A stretch of 34,045 nucleotides of DNA from an uncultured Caulobacterales bacterium (GCA_903837135.1 CAILTK010000092.1:1-34045); one strand, 5' to 3'. Counted from the stretch's first letter, positions 23,548 through 33,299 are shown. The notes: generated by a model from the letters alone, not told the origin. Program-made: numbers and translations.

Positions 23548-25596
23548 AGCGACCTTCGTCCTTGAACCGTACAAAAGCGGCGGCGCCTTCCGCCATCCGC
23601 CTTTCCCAGGCGTCGGTGGAGCTGATCGACGGCAACCGCCCCCGCTCCCGTTTGAACCGCACGGCGCGCTGGGCCAGCTCCTTCGCGTCCTCCGGCGTCA
23701 GGGTTGTCCGCTTTGCGGCGATCGCAGCCGCTACTTGCCTGAGGCTGTCCTCACTCATGGTCTTGGACAGGATGGAGTAGGCTTCACCGAACGGGTTGAT
23801 GCGATCGATCAGGTCGATGTCGAGTTCGCGGACGTCCATCGCGAACTTGCGCACGCCTTCGACCAGCGCGGTGTTGCGGGTCGGCTCATCCCCGTTGTCG
23901 CCGGACGCAATCTTCTTCGCCTGCTGCGTCAGGGTCAGGGCGGCGATGGCGTGCTGGCGCACCGCCTCCTGATCGTCGTCGTCCAGCTCCGGAAACTTGT
24001 CCTTGATGATCTTGCCCAGGCGGACCTGCGTCAGCTCCTCGGGCACCAGCTCCTCGTCGAACAGGCCGCGCTCGATCGAGGGCTTGTCCTGCACGAAGGT
24101 GGCGATCACTTCGTTAAGGTCCTCGCGGCAGATGCGCACCGCTTCCGGGCTCTTGGGCTCGACCAGACCCTTGACCTCGACCTCGAAGACGCCGCGCTCC
24201 TCATGGAAGCCGACGTTGCACTTCGCGGGATCGTAGCCGACCGCGCCATAGTCGAAGCCGGGGGTGGCGGCGCTGGTCGTCGGGTTCTTGACCTTGAACT
24301 CGAAGCGCGGCGCCAGCACCTGCTCCATTAGAAGGCTGGCGGCGATAGCCTTCAGCGTATCGTTGACGGCCTCGCGGACGGCTTCGTCCGAGGCATCGAC
24401 GGCGGCGATCAGGTTAGTGAAGCGGGCGCGAGTCTTGCCCGGCGCGTCGCGGGTAGCGCGGCCGATGATCTGGACGATCTCGGTCAGGCTGGCGCGGTAG
24501 CCGACGGTCAGCGCGTGCTCGCACCAGATCCAGTCGAAGCCCTCCTTCGCATGCCGAGCGCGATGATGATGTCCACATGGTCGCGGTTGTTCTTCTGCGC
24601 CGGGTCCTTCAACGCGGCGGAGACGCGGTCGCGCTTGGCCGCGTCGTCGTCGACCAGGTCGGCGATGCGCAGGGTCCGCCCGTCCGGGGTCCTGACGAGC
24701 TGGAAGCCGGTGGCGGGGTCCGCACCCTGCCATTCGCCCAGCGCCTCGATGATGTGCTCCACCTCCCTGATCTTGTCCTTCGTGCTCTCGCGCGAATTGA
24801 CGTTGGGAATGTGGATGATCGTCTTCTCGGCCGGGTCCAGCACGGCGAGGATGTCGTCGGCATAGGGACCGGAGTAGAAGAAATAGCCGATGTCGAGCTG
24901 CTTCAGATATTCGTAGCCGTTGAGCTGCTCGTAATAGGTGTAGGTGACGCTCTCGAACTTCGCCTCGTCACCGGGCGCCAGCACCGCCTCCGCATCGCCC
25001 CTAAAGTAGGACCCGGTCATCGCGACGAGGTGCACCGTGTCGCGGGCGATGAACTCGCCGAGGTGAAGCCCCAGCTTGTTGTCGGGGCTCGACGAGACGT
25101 GGTGGAACTCGTCCACCGCGATCAGCCGATCGTCGAACGCCTCGATGCCGAACTTGTCGACCGCAAAGCGGAAGGTGGCGTGGGTGCAGACGAGCACCTT
25201 GTCGTCGCTTTCGAGGAACGCGCCGACCGACTTCACCTTCCCGCCATCCTCGCCCGGCGCGTTGCATAGGTTCCACCGGGGCGCGACGCACCAGTCCGCC
25301 CAGAAGCCGTAGCGGCTGAGCGGCTCGTCGTTGAAGCTGGCGCCGATGCTCTTCTCGGGCACGACGATGATCGCCTGCTTGCACCCTTGGTTGGCGAGCT
25401 TGTCGAGCGCGATGAACATGAGCGCGCGGCTCTTGCCCGACGCGGGCGGCGACTTGATCAGCAGGTATTGCTCGCCGCGTTTTTCATAAGCCTGCTCCTG
25501 CATCGGGCGCATGCCCAGCGCATTGGCTTTCGCCGAGCTACCGGTGCGGGCGTAGGTGACCGAAACGGAGGGGACTGATTTCCTGTCGTCGGTCAC
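23540..25596 (-). pseudogene. DEAD/DEAH-box helicase, interrupted by a one-base deletion
   Basis: The start is a GTG at 25596, overlapping the methyltransferase stop (GTGA). The first 349 codons contain KSPPASGKS (Walker A, 49-56), VDEFHH (Walker B, 162-166) and MTGS. At codon 349 the frame breaks: after ATG at 24552-24550 the sequence continues CGAAGGAGGGCTTC, where a G is needed to read GM-AKEGFDW. The other frame then gives EGFDWIWCEHALTVGY and EIVQIIGRATRD (helicase motif VI) through to the TAA at 23542-23540. Restoring one base yields 685 residues. Every helicase motif is intact apart from this, so it is either a very recent mutation, programmed frameshifting, or an assembly error. Confidence 0.85.
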
Positions 25597-28373
25597 GCGC
25601 TTGCCCTCGCCTTCTGCTTCTTGGCCGCTCCTGAGTCGGCGGTCATCTTGGTATAGAGCTCGAACAGCTTTTCGAGCCGCTCGGTGTCGTTCTTAAACCG
25701 CCGGCCGATATAGATACGCTCCAGCACCTCATCGTTGCGCTCATGCGCAGCGCGAAGGTCGTCGGGCATGGCCTCCGGATCATAGAGGTCGGCGATGGTC
25801 GCCGGAAAATGCGCCTCGCGTGCGAGAAGGATGTCCTCGGCGCAGCGGGTGAGGTCGGCTCTGTTCTTGTCGGTGAGCGGCGGGACGGGGAAGGTGTTCC
25901 AGCCGAGGGTGTTGGAATACCGAAAGTCAGTCTTCATCTTGCCACAGACGGTAGCGATCCAAGCCATGTGCAGCCGCGACGCAATCAACGCCATGTTCCA
26001 CAGCGGCGCGCCGTAGAGAGCGAAGGCAAGATTGCTGACAATCGTTCCAGACGGTCTATAGCCAACAGGCAGATACTCGCGGGATTCTGATGAGACGCTG
26101 GGTACGATCGTGACAATCTCAATTCCCTTTTGTCGTACCTCACCAAACCTGTAAGGCGTTTGAGCAAGTGCCTTGGTCGTCGCGCGATCAGACGCTACTC
26201 GCTGAGCGAAAACTTTCGCGAATCGTTCGGAGAGCCAGTTGTTGTTCTGTGCTGCCTCCCGCTCTTTTTCAGATACCCAGATGCATTGCCGCTCGATGCC
26301 GCGGATTAACTCCTGAGATCCAACGAACGGGCGTATGTACCTTGCGGGGACGTCATAGTCTCTAATAGCCTCCGCCGCCTCCGCGGTGGTAAGTAATAGG
26401 TGCCCACCATCGTTGGGCATGTTCCCGAAGCTCATATCCGTCAGGTCGCTTAGCGGGCGAGACCGTGGTTCGATTGCTATGTTGGGCGCGGGCACGAGAT
26501 AAGCGTTGATGTTTTCGACCGTCTTTGCGGTCGTGCCGCGCGGGTGGCCTTCAGAGTAGAGTAGTCGAGTGCTGCCCGCATGATTTGAGATGCCTACAAT
26601 AACGACGGTTACGCCTGCATTGTGACTTGCAAGATTTGCCCATTTGAACGATGTATGTGCGAAGGTGATCTCGTGCCGCGTTGCGAATATCAAGGACCAG
26701 AGCGTTTCTACTTGTCGTCCTTGGCAGATAGAGTTGGTCGAAACGAATGCCGAACTGGCATTAGTATTTAAGCCGAAGTCGGCAGCTTTCATGAACCAGC
26801 CTGCTACGTAATCGAGTGACTTCCAATTGGACGTCCGCCAGTTGAAAATACTCTCAAGATCTGACTTCTGATGGACCGTCTGCCACTGACTCCCGCGATA
26901 CGGCGGGTTCCCACAAATATACGTCTCCCCGCCTTCATTCTCGAAGTCGATCTGCGCCTGATCGAGCGGCGTGTGGAACAGGTCGTCGGCGTGGTGCTTC
27001 ACGCCCGTCCCCGTCGGAGGACAGATGCTCAGCCAGTCGAGCCGCAGAGCGTTGCCCTGCGTGATCCAATTCTCCGCGTCGAGCGGCAGGAACTCGGCCA
27101 AAGCCAGCTTCTGCCCGCGATACAGCACGTCGGCCTGATACTCGGCGATAATCAGTGCCAGGCGCGCGACCTCGGCGGGGAAGTGGCGCAGCTCGATGCC
27201 GCGAAAGTTGGTGAGCGGGATGTCGGAAGCGCGCTCGGCCTCGCCGCGCCGCCGGTTAATCTCCGCCTCGATCTCCCGCATCTGCTTGTAGGCGATCACC
27301 AGGAAGTTGCCGCTGCCGCAGGCCGGATCAAACACCCGGATGCGCGCCATGCGGCTTCGCAGGTTCAAGAGCTTGCGCCCATTGTCGCCGGCTTCGGCAA
27401 GCGTTTCGCGCAGGCTGTCGAGAAATAGCGGGTTCAGCACCTTCAGGATATTGGGCACGCTGGTGTAGTGCATCCCCAGCGCGCCGCGCTCCTCGTCGTC
27501 CGCGACGGCCTGGATCATCGACCCGAAGATGTCCGGGTTGATCTTCGTCCAGTCGAGGCCGCCGATATGGAGCAGGTAGGATCGCGCGATCCGGCTGAAG
27601 CGCGGCACGTCGAGGCTGCCGGAGAACAGACCACCATTGACGTAGGGAAATGGTCGCGCCCACCGTGCGATGCCCGACGCCTCGTGATTCCCGGCCCTCG
27701 TGTTCATGGCGCGAAACAGCTCGCCTATCACCTCGTGGGTGTTCGACGAATCCCGCTCGCTCATCTTCTCGATCGTGCCGGTGAACGGGTAGCTGCGGTG
27801 AAAGATGTCGGTATCCTCCGCGAAGAAGCAGAAGATCAGCCGCGCCATGAAGTGGTTCATGTCGGCCCGACGCTCAGGCTTGTCCCAGTCCGGGTTCTCT
27901 TCGAGCAGCGTGCGATAGAGCCGGTTGAGGCGGCTCGTGGCGCGGATGTCGAAGCTGCTCTCGCGCAGCTGCCGGACGGTGGTGATCCCCGCCAGCGGCA
28001 GGAAGAATCCGAAATGGTCCGGGAAGGCGGCGAAGTCGCAGGCGACCGTCTCGCCGGACTCGACGTCCTCGGCCTCGAACGTTTCCCCATCGGTCGCCAG
28101 GACGAACTTGGCCTTGGCCTTGGCGGTCGCCGGGCTTGCCTTAAGCCGACTGAGGGTCTCGGTCACCGCGCCGGGCGCGGCGACGGCGATGTGGATGTTA
28201 TTGGTCTGGAGCACGCCGCCCGCGTCCGAACGGTTCGACGCTCCCGTGCGCAACCGCTTGATGGTGGTGGCCTTGTTCCCGAACGCCTCCAGGAACGCGT
28301 AGGGAAACTCCTCAGGGTCGAACGGGCGCTCTGCGAGCGCAGATACAGCTTCTTCGATTTCGACGGCGTTCAT
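25593..28373 (-). CDS. Large class I adenine-type DNA methyltransferase (COG1002-like)
   Basis: 926 residues. An N-terminal domain (KFVLATDGETF, DHFGFFLPLAG, DIRATSRLNRLYRTLLEENPDW, DMNHFMARLIFCFFAEDTDIF) leads to the SAM site FDPACGSGNF (348-357) and catalytic NPPY (489-492), the N6-adenine/N4-cytosine signature. The segment after NPPY, about residues 490-790, should be the target-recognition region and is encoded by noticeably more AT-rich DNA. Length and layout resemble the fused methylases of type IIL and Pgl/BREX systems, but no N-terminal PD-(D/E)xK nuclease is evident. It is the first gene of the operon with helicase and GIY-YIG nuclease, and probably marks self DNA. The ribosome site is weak. 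Confidence 0.88.
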   Translation of the reverse strand: MNAVEIEEAVSALAERPFDPEEFPYAFLEAFGNKATTIKRLRTGASNRSDAGGVLQTNNIHIAVAAPGAVTETLSRLKASPATAKAKAKFVLATDGETFEAEDVESGETVACDFAAFPDHFGFFLPLAGITTVRQLRESSFDIRATSRLNRLYRTLLEENPDWDKPERRADMNHFMARLIFCFFAEDTDIFHRSYPFTGTIEKMSERDSSNTHEVIGELFRAMNTRAGNHEASGIARWARPFPYVNGGLFSGSLDVPRFSRIARSYLLHIGGLDWTKINPDIFGSMIQAVADDEERGALGMHYTSVPNILKVLNPLFLDSLRETLAEAGDNGRKLLNLRSRMARIRVFDPACGSGNFLVIAYKQMREIEAEINRRRGEAERASDIPLTNFRGIELRHFPAEVARLALIIAEYQADVLYRGQKLALAEFLPLDAENWITQGNALRLDWLSICPPTGTGVKHHADDLFHTPLDQAQIDFENEGGETYICGNPPYRGSQWQTVHQKSDLESIFNWRTSNWKSLDYVAGWFMKAADFGLNTNASSAFVSTNSICQGRQVETLWSLIFATRHEITFAHTSFKWANLASHNAGVTVVIVGISNHAGSTRLLYSEGHPRGTTAKTVENINAYLVPAPNIAIEPRSRPLSDLTDMSFGNMPNDGGHLLLTTAEAAEAIRDYDVPARYIRPFVGSQELIRGIERQCIWVSEKEREAAQNNNWLSERFAKVFAQRVASDRATTKALAQTPYRFGEVRQKGIEIVTIVPSVSSESREYLPVGYRPSGTIVSNLAFALYGAPLWNMALIASRLHMAWIATVCGKMKTDFRYSNTLGWNTFPVPPLTDKNRADLTRCAEDILLAREAHFPATIADLYDPEAMPDDLRAAHERNDEVLERIYIGRRFKNDTERLEKLFELYTKMTADSGAAKKQKARASA

Positions 28374-28514
28374 AGATTTACAGCGTAGAGGATGGTGTCG
28401 CCCGTGGCGCGCGCTGGTTTCGGACCATCAGATTTTACCATGCGCGCAAACTAGGATTGCTCGCTGGCTCAAGCAATCACCGGCCTCCCGCGGACTGTGT
28501 GGCCACCTGCCCCA

Positions 28515-29471
28515 TCAACCTAAAAACCTGCTCTGACGGTGCCACTCCAGGTTCACCTCGCTCGGACGCGCATTCGGCGGGACCGGGTCGATCAATCGTG
28601 ACCCGTGAAGCCGGCGGTACTCGTTGCCGTTGTTGAAGTCGGTGCGGACGCGATCGCTGACCACGAGCCGAAGGTCCTCGTCGAAGGTCACGTAGCCGGC
28701 GTCGAACACGCTGTGGATGTCGCGCCGCAGGAGGAGGCCGTTGTCGACGGCGTGGGCGCCGCCTTCGCCGTAGGCGCGGATGTGCGCCGCCTCCAGGGCC
28801 GGTAGGACCTTGCCGCCGGAGATCGCGCATTGACGCGCGTAGGCGTCGGTTACCGCCAGGCGGAAGGCGCCCTGGCCCAGGCGCGGCCGGATCAGCGCCG
28901 GTTCGCCGTAGCGCGGCCCTTCGAACGGTTCGGAAACGGCCGGCTCGCGAACGCCGGACCTCGGAACGACGCTCGGCGCTGTGGCCAACCGGGCCGCCTC
29001 GATCACCTGCTCCCAGAGCCTCAGACCCTCGGGCTCGCTGGTATCGTAGGTCTTGCCGACGACGATCGACCGCGCCCAGGACGCCGGCTGGGGGATCCAC
29101 AGATCCTGCGGCAGAAAGACCGGCTGGACGACGACGCGGCAGCCGATCAGATAGTCCGGCGCCAGGGTTTCATCGCGGCGGTACTTTCCGATGCGCTCGC
29201 GCATCTCGGCAAACGAACGCGCGCCGTTCTTCGTCCCGAACGCCTCCCAGGCGAGGGAGAGCGGAATGTTGGACGCCTGGCTTAGGACGCCGAACCCGCC
29301 GATCACATTGCGCGGGCTCTTGAGCTTGAACAGAAACAGCTCGCCCTTGCGGACGGCTCCGAAGTTGGACGCGCCGCTCGGCTGCCAGAAATTGACCTCG
29401 TCCACGTCCGGCTGACTGGCGAGATAGTCGAACCAGTCGAGGTCGGTATTGGCGACCCAAAGCTTTACCAC
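28515..29471 (-). CDS. HNH endonuclease with N-terminal PUA/EVE-like domain
   Basis: 318 residues from a GTG at 29471 with GGGGGAGG 6 nt upstream. The N-terminus (MVKLWVANTDLDWFDYLAS, FNFWQPSG-like region, GELFLFKLKSP) resembles domains that read modified bases. The C-terminus is an HNH_2-type nuclease: CAISGGKVLPALEAAHIRAY, VDNGLLLRRDIHSVFDAGYVTFD. Such proteins are often restriction enzymes. It lies upstream of, and in line with, the methyltransferase, with 141 nt between, and could be cotranscribed with that operon. Confidence 0.85.
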   Translation of the reverse strand: MVKLWVANTDLDWFDYLASQPDVDEVNFWQPSGASNFGAVRKGELFLFKLKSPRNVIGGFGVLSQASNIPLSLAWEAFGTKNGARSFAEMRERIGKYRRDETLAPDYLIGCRVVVQPVFLPQDLWIPQPASWARSIVVGKTYDTSEPEGLRLWEQVIEAARLATAPSVVPRSGVREPAVSEPFEGPRYGEPALIRPRLGQGAFRLAVTDAYARQCAISGGKVLPALEAAHIRAYGEGGAHAVDNGLLLRRDIHSVFDAGYVTFDEDLRLVVSDRVRTDFNNGNEYRRLHGSRLIDPVPPNARPSEVNLEWHRQSRFLG

Positions 29472-29589
29472 TCAGCGCCTCCCCCGCACTGTATAGGAGC
29501 GCGTCGGCCGGGGTTGGGCAAGGGGGATGGAAGCGGTGAGCGTGGCTCGGGGATCTTGCCACTCGCCTCGCGCCGCGCGTCTGGCGGCG

Positions 29590-29641
29590 GCGCTGCCCCC
29601 AGTCACTTCGTGACAGCTCCCCCCGAGGGGGAGCAGCTTTG
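29590..29641 (-). repeat. Palindromic intergenic repeat, inverted copy (right)
   Basis: The reverse complement reads AAGCTGCTCCCCCTC, GGGGGGAGCTGTC, then GACTGGGGGCAGC, matching 20242-20300 closely. The pair brackets the nuclease cluster in opposite orientation. Confidence 0.7.
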
Positions 29642-29715
29642 TTCTGGCTTGTCTTTGCGTGCAGGGCGGCGCCCTCTCGCTTGATCCCTCCGCCCCCTTC
29701 CGCCATTCAGCGCCC

Positions 29716-30144
29716 ATGACCCTCCGCCCCTTCCACCTCGCCATCCCCGTGCACGACATCCCCGCCGCGCGGGCGTTCTACGGCGGGCTGCTCGGATGTC
29801 CGGAGGGGCGGAGCGCCGAGGCGTGGGTGGATTTTGATCTCTATGGCCATCAGCTGGTGGTGCATCTGGCGCCTGGGCGGGATGTGGGGGCGGCGGACGC
29901 GGGGACCAATCCGGTGGATGGGCATGAGGTGCCCGTGCCGCACTTCGGCGTGGTGCTGGCCATGGACGACTGGTCGGCCCTGGCCGCGCGGCTGACCGCC
30001 GCGGGGGTGGTGTTCGGGATCGAACCGCACGTGCGCTTCAAGGGCGAGGTCGGCGAGCAGGCGACCATGTTCTTCCGCGACCCCTCGGGCAACGCCCTGG
30101 AGTTCAAGGCGTTCGCGGATCTGGGGCAGCTGTTCGCGACCTAG
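29716..30144 (+). CDS. VOC family (glyoxalase-like) protein
   Basis: 142 residues. The VOC fold shows [23 protein letters not shown] (metal ligand His), [16 protein letters not shown], a second conserved His in [13 protein letters not shown], and [15 protein letters not shown] (Glu). It is close to glyoxalase/dioxygenase relatives that act on small metabolites, but the substrate cannot be read from sequence. No operon partner; preceded by the inverted repeat and a short gene-free stretch. Confidence 0.87.
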   Translation: MTLRPFHLAIPVHDIPAARAFYGGLLGCPEGRSAEAWVDFDLYGHQLVVHLAPGRDVGAADAGTNPVDGHEVPVPHFGVVLAMDDWSALAARLTAAGVVFGIEPHVRFKGEVGEQATMFFRDPSGNALEFKAFADLGQLFAT

Positions 30145-30222
30145 GGGGCGGGTCGCCGGCGTGCTGCCTTCCCCCTCGGTGGGGGCTCCGGCCCTCGCAA
30201 CCTCCCAGACGGAAAAATAGTC

Positions 30223-30379
30223 GTCATTCTCGGGCGAAGAGAGGGCGCGCAGCGACCGAACGCAGACCCGAGAACCCAGCAGGTCCACCCTCGACGCGCG
30301 TCGTCCGCGGCTTTGAACAAGATCTCTGCTGGGTTCTCGGGTCTTCAGTCCGCTTCGCTCCCTTACGCCCGAGAATGAC
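30223..30379. repeat. Palindromic element with nested perfect inverted repeats
   Basis: GTCATTCTCGGGCG at 30223-30236 pairs with CGCCCGAGAATGAC at 30366-30379, and inside it ACCCGAGAACCCAGCAG at 30266-30282 pairs with its complement at 30326-30342. Similar in style to the element at 19591-19731. It follows the VOC gene. Confidence 0.8.
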
Positions 30380-30529
30380 AAGTATTGGTGCTGTAGCGAT
30401 GGGTGCATCCCTTTAGCCGATCAGGGGGAGCGGAGAGGCGGCGTCGCGCCGCCGATTACGCCTGCCGGCGTGCTTCGCCGGCTATGTGAGGTTGTGGCGG
30501 CCGGGCGGCGGGAGAGGGCCAACCTTGTT

Positions 30530-30540
30530 AGGATTATCCT
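30530..30540. promoter_or_regulatory. Possible operator/promoter region of the second receptor
   Basis: AGGATTATCCT is a near-perfect palindrome in the one A/T-rich patch (about 30525-30556) of the 345-nt gene-free stretch before the receptor. It could be an operator (iron or other), but it matches no consensus I can name with confidence. I looked for a cobalamin riboswitch in 30541-30724 and could not identify one. Confidence 0.3.
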
Positions 30541-30724
30541 TATCATACAATGAATTGCGCCACCGAGTGACAAAAGCGCCCGGCGCCGGAGTGTGCTTTC
30601 GGCAACACGGTGTGGCGGGATCGTGACTCATTTGCGTCGGAAAGGTTGAATGTGAAGCTTTGCGCCGTACCTGCGGGCCTCGCTGCGGAAACAACCGCGG
30701 TCGTGAAGGCTTCAGGGAAGATCC

Positions 30725-33262
30725 ATGCATAAGTCAGTTTGGTTGCGGACCAGCGCGTCCGTGATGGGGCTCGCCGCCGCCATGACCGCGGGCGCCGCCT
30801 TTGCACAAACCGCCGCCGCGCCGGCCGCCCCCGCTCTCGCCGCCGAGCCGCCCGCCGCCACCGTCGACCAGATCGTGGTCACGGCGCAGAAGCGCAGCCA
30901 GAGCCTGCAGGACGTGCCGATCGTGGTCACCACGGTCAGCCACCAGCTGCTGCAGGACACCGGCGTCACCGACATCAAGGACCTGGCCCTGCTGACGCCG
31001 GGCCTCCTCGTCACCTCCACCACTTCAGAAGCCTCGACCACCGCCCGCATCCGCGGCGTCGGCACGGTGGGCGACAACCCCGGCCTGGAGTCCTCGGTCG
31101 GCATCGTCATCGACGGGGTGTTCCGCTCGCGCAACGGGGTCGGCTTCGGCGATCTCGGCGACGTCAGCCAGATCGAAGTCCTGAAGGGGCCGCAGGGCAC
31201 CCTGTTCGGCAAGTCGACCTCGGCCGGGGTGATCAACATCACCACCGCCCCGCCGCGCTTCACCTTCGGGGCCCAGGCCGAGGCCACCGTCTCCAACTAC
31301 GGCGGCTATGGCGGCTCGTTCGAGGTCACCGGCCCCTTGATCGCCGACAAGCTGGCCGGGAGCCTGTTCTTCTCCGATCGCCAGCGCGACGGCTATTTCT
31401 CGGTCAACGACGGACGGGGTCCCAACAACAAGACCTCCGACACCAACCGCGACTACTACACCCTGCGCGGCCAGCTCCTGTACGTGCCCAACAACCAGCT
31501 GACCCTGCGCTTCATCGCCGACTACTCGCATCGCAACGAGGAGTGCTGCATCGCCGTGATCACCCGCGGCGGACCCTCCACGGCCCTGGTGTCGGCGCTC
31601 GGCGGCAATGACGGCAATCCCGCCAGCCCCTACGCCCGCAACGCCTATTCCAACCGCCCCGATGGGCAGAACATCCGCGACGGCGGGCTTTCGCTGCAGG
31701 CCGACTACAAGCTGCCGAACCTCAACGCCTCGATCACCTCGATCACCGCGGTGCGCGACTGGAAGACCACCGGCGGCTTCGACGCCGACTTCTCCACCGC
31801 CGACATCGACTATCTGCCGTCCAACGACAGCAACTCCACCGAATTCCGCACCCTCAGCCAGGAGCTGCGGATGGCCGGGAGCTACGGCAAGCTCGACTGG
31901 CTGGTGGGCGGCCTGGTGGCGCACGAGAACCTGCGCGACAACTCCTCGATCCTGGTCGGCAACCAGTTCACCCCCTACCTCAGCCTACTGTTCTCCTCGC
32001 TGGTCGAGGGGACGCCGGACCCGAACTTCCTCAAGACCGGCCTGACCTTCCCCTTCGTGGGCGGGGTCAACTATCCGGCCGGGTCGGGCTCGGTGGACCA
32101 GTATCGGCAGAGCGACGACACCTACGCCCTGTTCACCAACGAGACCTACCACGTCACGTCCAAGCTCGAGGTCAACCTCGGCCTGCGCTATACCGAAGAC
32201 GTCAAGGTGCTGAACCAGTACTCGACCAACATCGGCAACGGCGCCGGGTGCTCGGCGGCCAACTCGGCCTTCGCCATCCTGTCCCATGCGGTGCCGGCGT
32301 CGACGCTGCAGTCGCTGGCGGCGGTGGACAACACCCTGTGCCTGCCCTTCCTCAGCCCCGGCTACAACAACTTCACCAACCACGAGGCGCAGACCGAGAA
32401 GGAGTGGTCGGGCACCGCCAAGATCACCTACCGCTGGAGCCCGCAGCTCCTGACCTACGGGTCCTACGCGCGCGGCTACAAGGCCGGCGGCTTCAACCTC
32501 GACCGGGTGGAGTGCTCGATCGGCGCGGCGGGCTGCGCGCCGGGTTCGGCGGCGGCGATCACCCCGGTGCGCAACACCGCCTTCCCGGGCGAGTTCGTGG
32601 ACTCCTGGGAGATCGGAGAGAAGTCGACCCTGTTCGACCGCAAGCTCCTGCTCAACGCCACCCTGTTCTACCAGACCTATACGGGCTTCCAGCTCAACAC
32701 CTTCACCGGCCTGGTGTTCGTGGTGGAATCCATCCCCAAGGTCACCTCCCAGGGCCTCGACGCCGACTTCGTCTACCTGCCGTTCCGCGATCTCTCGATC
32801 CAGGGCGGGGTGACGGTGGCCGACACCCGCTTCTCGCATTCGAGCTATCAGGCGATCCTGGCCAACGATCCGCAGTTCCTGGGCTCGCCCGGCGCGCAGA
32901 TCTCGTTCGCGCCGCTCTACTCCCTGTCGCTGTCGGCCACCTACACCCAGTGGGTCACCGATGGCTACAAGCTGCGCTACAACGCGGGCGTGAAGTGGCA
33001 GAGCCGGTACAACACCGGCTCGGACCTCGATCCCGGCAAGGAGCAGTCCGCCTACGCCCTGGTCAACGCCCGCATCGCCTTCGCCCCGCGCGGCGACAAG
33101 TGGGCGGTGGAGCTCTGGGCCGAAAACCTGTTCGACCAGAACTACAAGCAGGTCGCCTTCGACAGCGGCTTCCAGAACGTCCCCACCAACGGCACCGGCG
33201 TGCTCGACGCCTTCCTCGGCGCCCCGCGCACCTATGGCGTGACCTTCCGCGCGAAGTACTAA
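30725..33262 (+). CDS. TonB-dependent outer-membrane receptor (siderophore-type)
   Basis: 845 residues; AGGGAAG lies before the ATG. The signal peptide ends at GAAFA. A TonB-box-like DQIVVTAQKRSQSLQDVPI is followed by a plug (IKDLALLTPGLLV, TARIRGVGTVGDNPGLESSVGIVIDGVFRSR, IEVLKGPQGTLFGKSTSAGVINI) and a barrel with SYARGYKAGGFNLD, LFYQTYTGFQLNTF, LWAENLFDQNYKQV, ending in TFRAKY with a terminal aromatic. It takes up a large substrate through the outer membrane using TonB; the exact ligand is not evident. Not in an operon. Confidence 0.93.
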   Translation: MHKSVWLRTSASVMGLAAAMTAGAAFAQTAAAPAAPALAAEPPAATVDQIVVTAQKRSQSLQDVPIVVTTVSHQLLQDTGVTDIKDLALLTPGLLVTSTTSEASTTARIRGVGTVGDNPGLESSVGIVIDGVFRSRNGVGFGDLGDVSQIEVLKGPQGTLFGKSTSAGVINITTAPPRFTFGAQAEATVSNYGGYGGSFEVTGPLIADKLAGSLFFSDRQRDGYFSVNDGRGPNNKTSDTNRDYYTLRGQLLYVPNNQLTLRFIADYSHRNEECCIAVITRGGPSTALVSALGGNDGNPASPYARNAYSNRPDGQNIRDGGLSLQADYKLPNLNASITSITAVRDWKTTGGFDADFSTADIDYLPSNDSNSTEFRTLSQELRMAGSYGKLDWLVGGLVAHENLRDNSSILVGNQFTPYLSLLFSSLVEGTPDPNFLKTGLTFPFVGGVNYPAGSGSVDQYRQSDDTYALFTNETYHVTSKLEVNLGLRYTEDVKVLNQYSTNIGNGAGCSAANSAFAILSHAVPASTLQSLAAVDNTLCLPFLSPGYNNFTNHEAQTEKEWSGTAKITYRWSPQLLTYGSYARGYKAGGFNLDRVECSIGAAGCAPGSAAAITPVRNTAFPGEFVDSWEIGEKSTLFDRKLLLNATLFYQTYTGFQLNTFTGLVFVVESIPKVTSQGLDADFVYLPFRDLSIQGGVTVADTRFSHSSYQAILANDPQFLGSPGAQISFAPLYSLSLSATYTQWVTDGYKLRYNAGVKWQSRYNTGSDLDPGKEQSAYALVNARIAFAPRGDKWAVELWAENLFDQNYKQVAFDSGFQNVPTNGTGVLDAFLGAPRTYGVTFRAKY

Positions 33263-33274
33263 GGGGGTCATTCT

Positions 33275-33299
33275 CCCTTCCCCCTCAAGGGGGGAAGGG
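33275..33299 (+). terminator. Hairpin after the second TonB receptor
   Basis: CCCTTCCCCC at 33275-33284 pairs with GGGGGAAGGG at 33290-33299 around a short loop, 12 nt after the receptor stop. It has no T-run, but its position suits a terminator or 3'-end stabiliser. Confidence 0.55.

Noticed and set aside
30541-30724. Cobalamin riboswitch before the second TonB receptor
   Set aside because: No B12-box-like conserved sequence or convincing fold could be found by eye; a CM search (Rfam Cobalamin) would decide.
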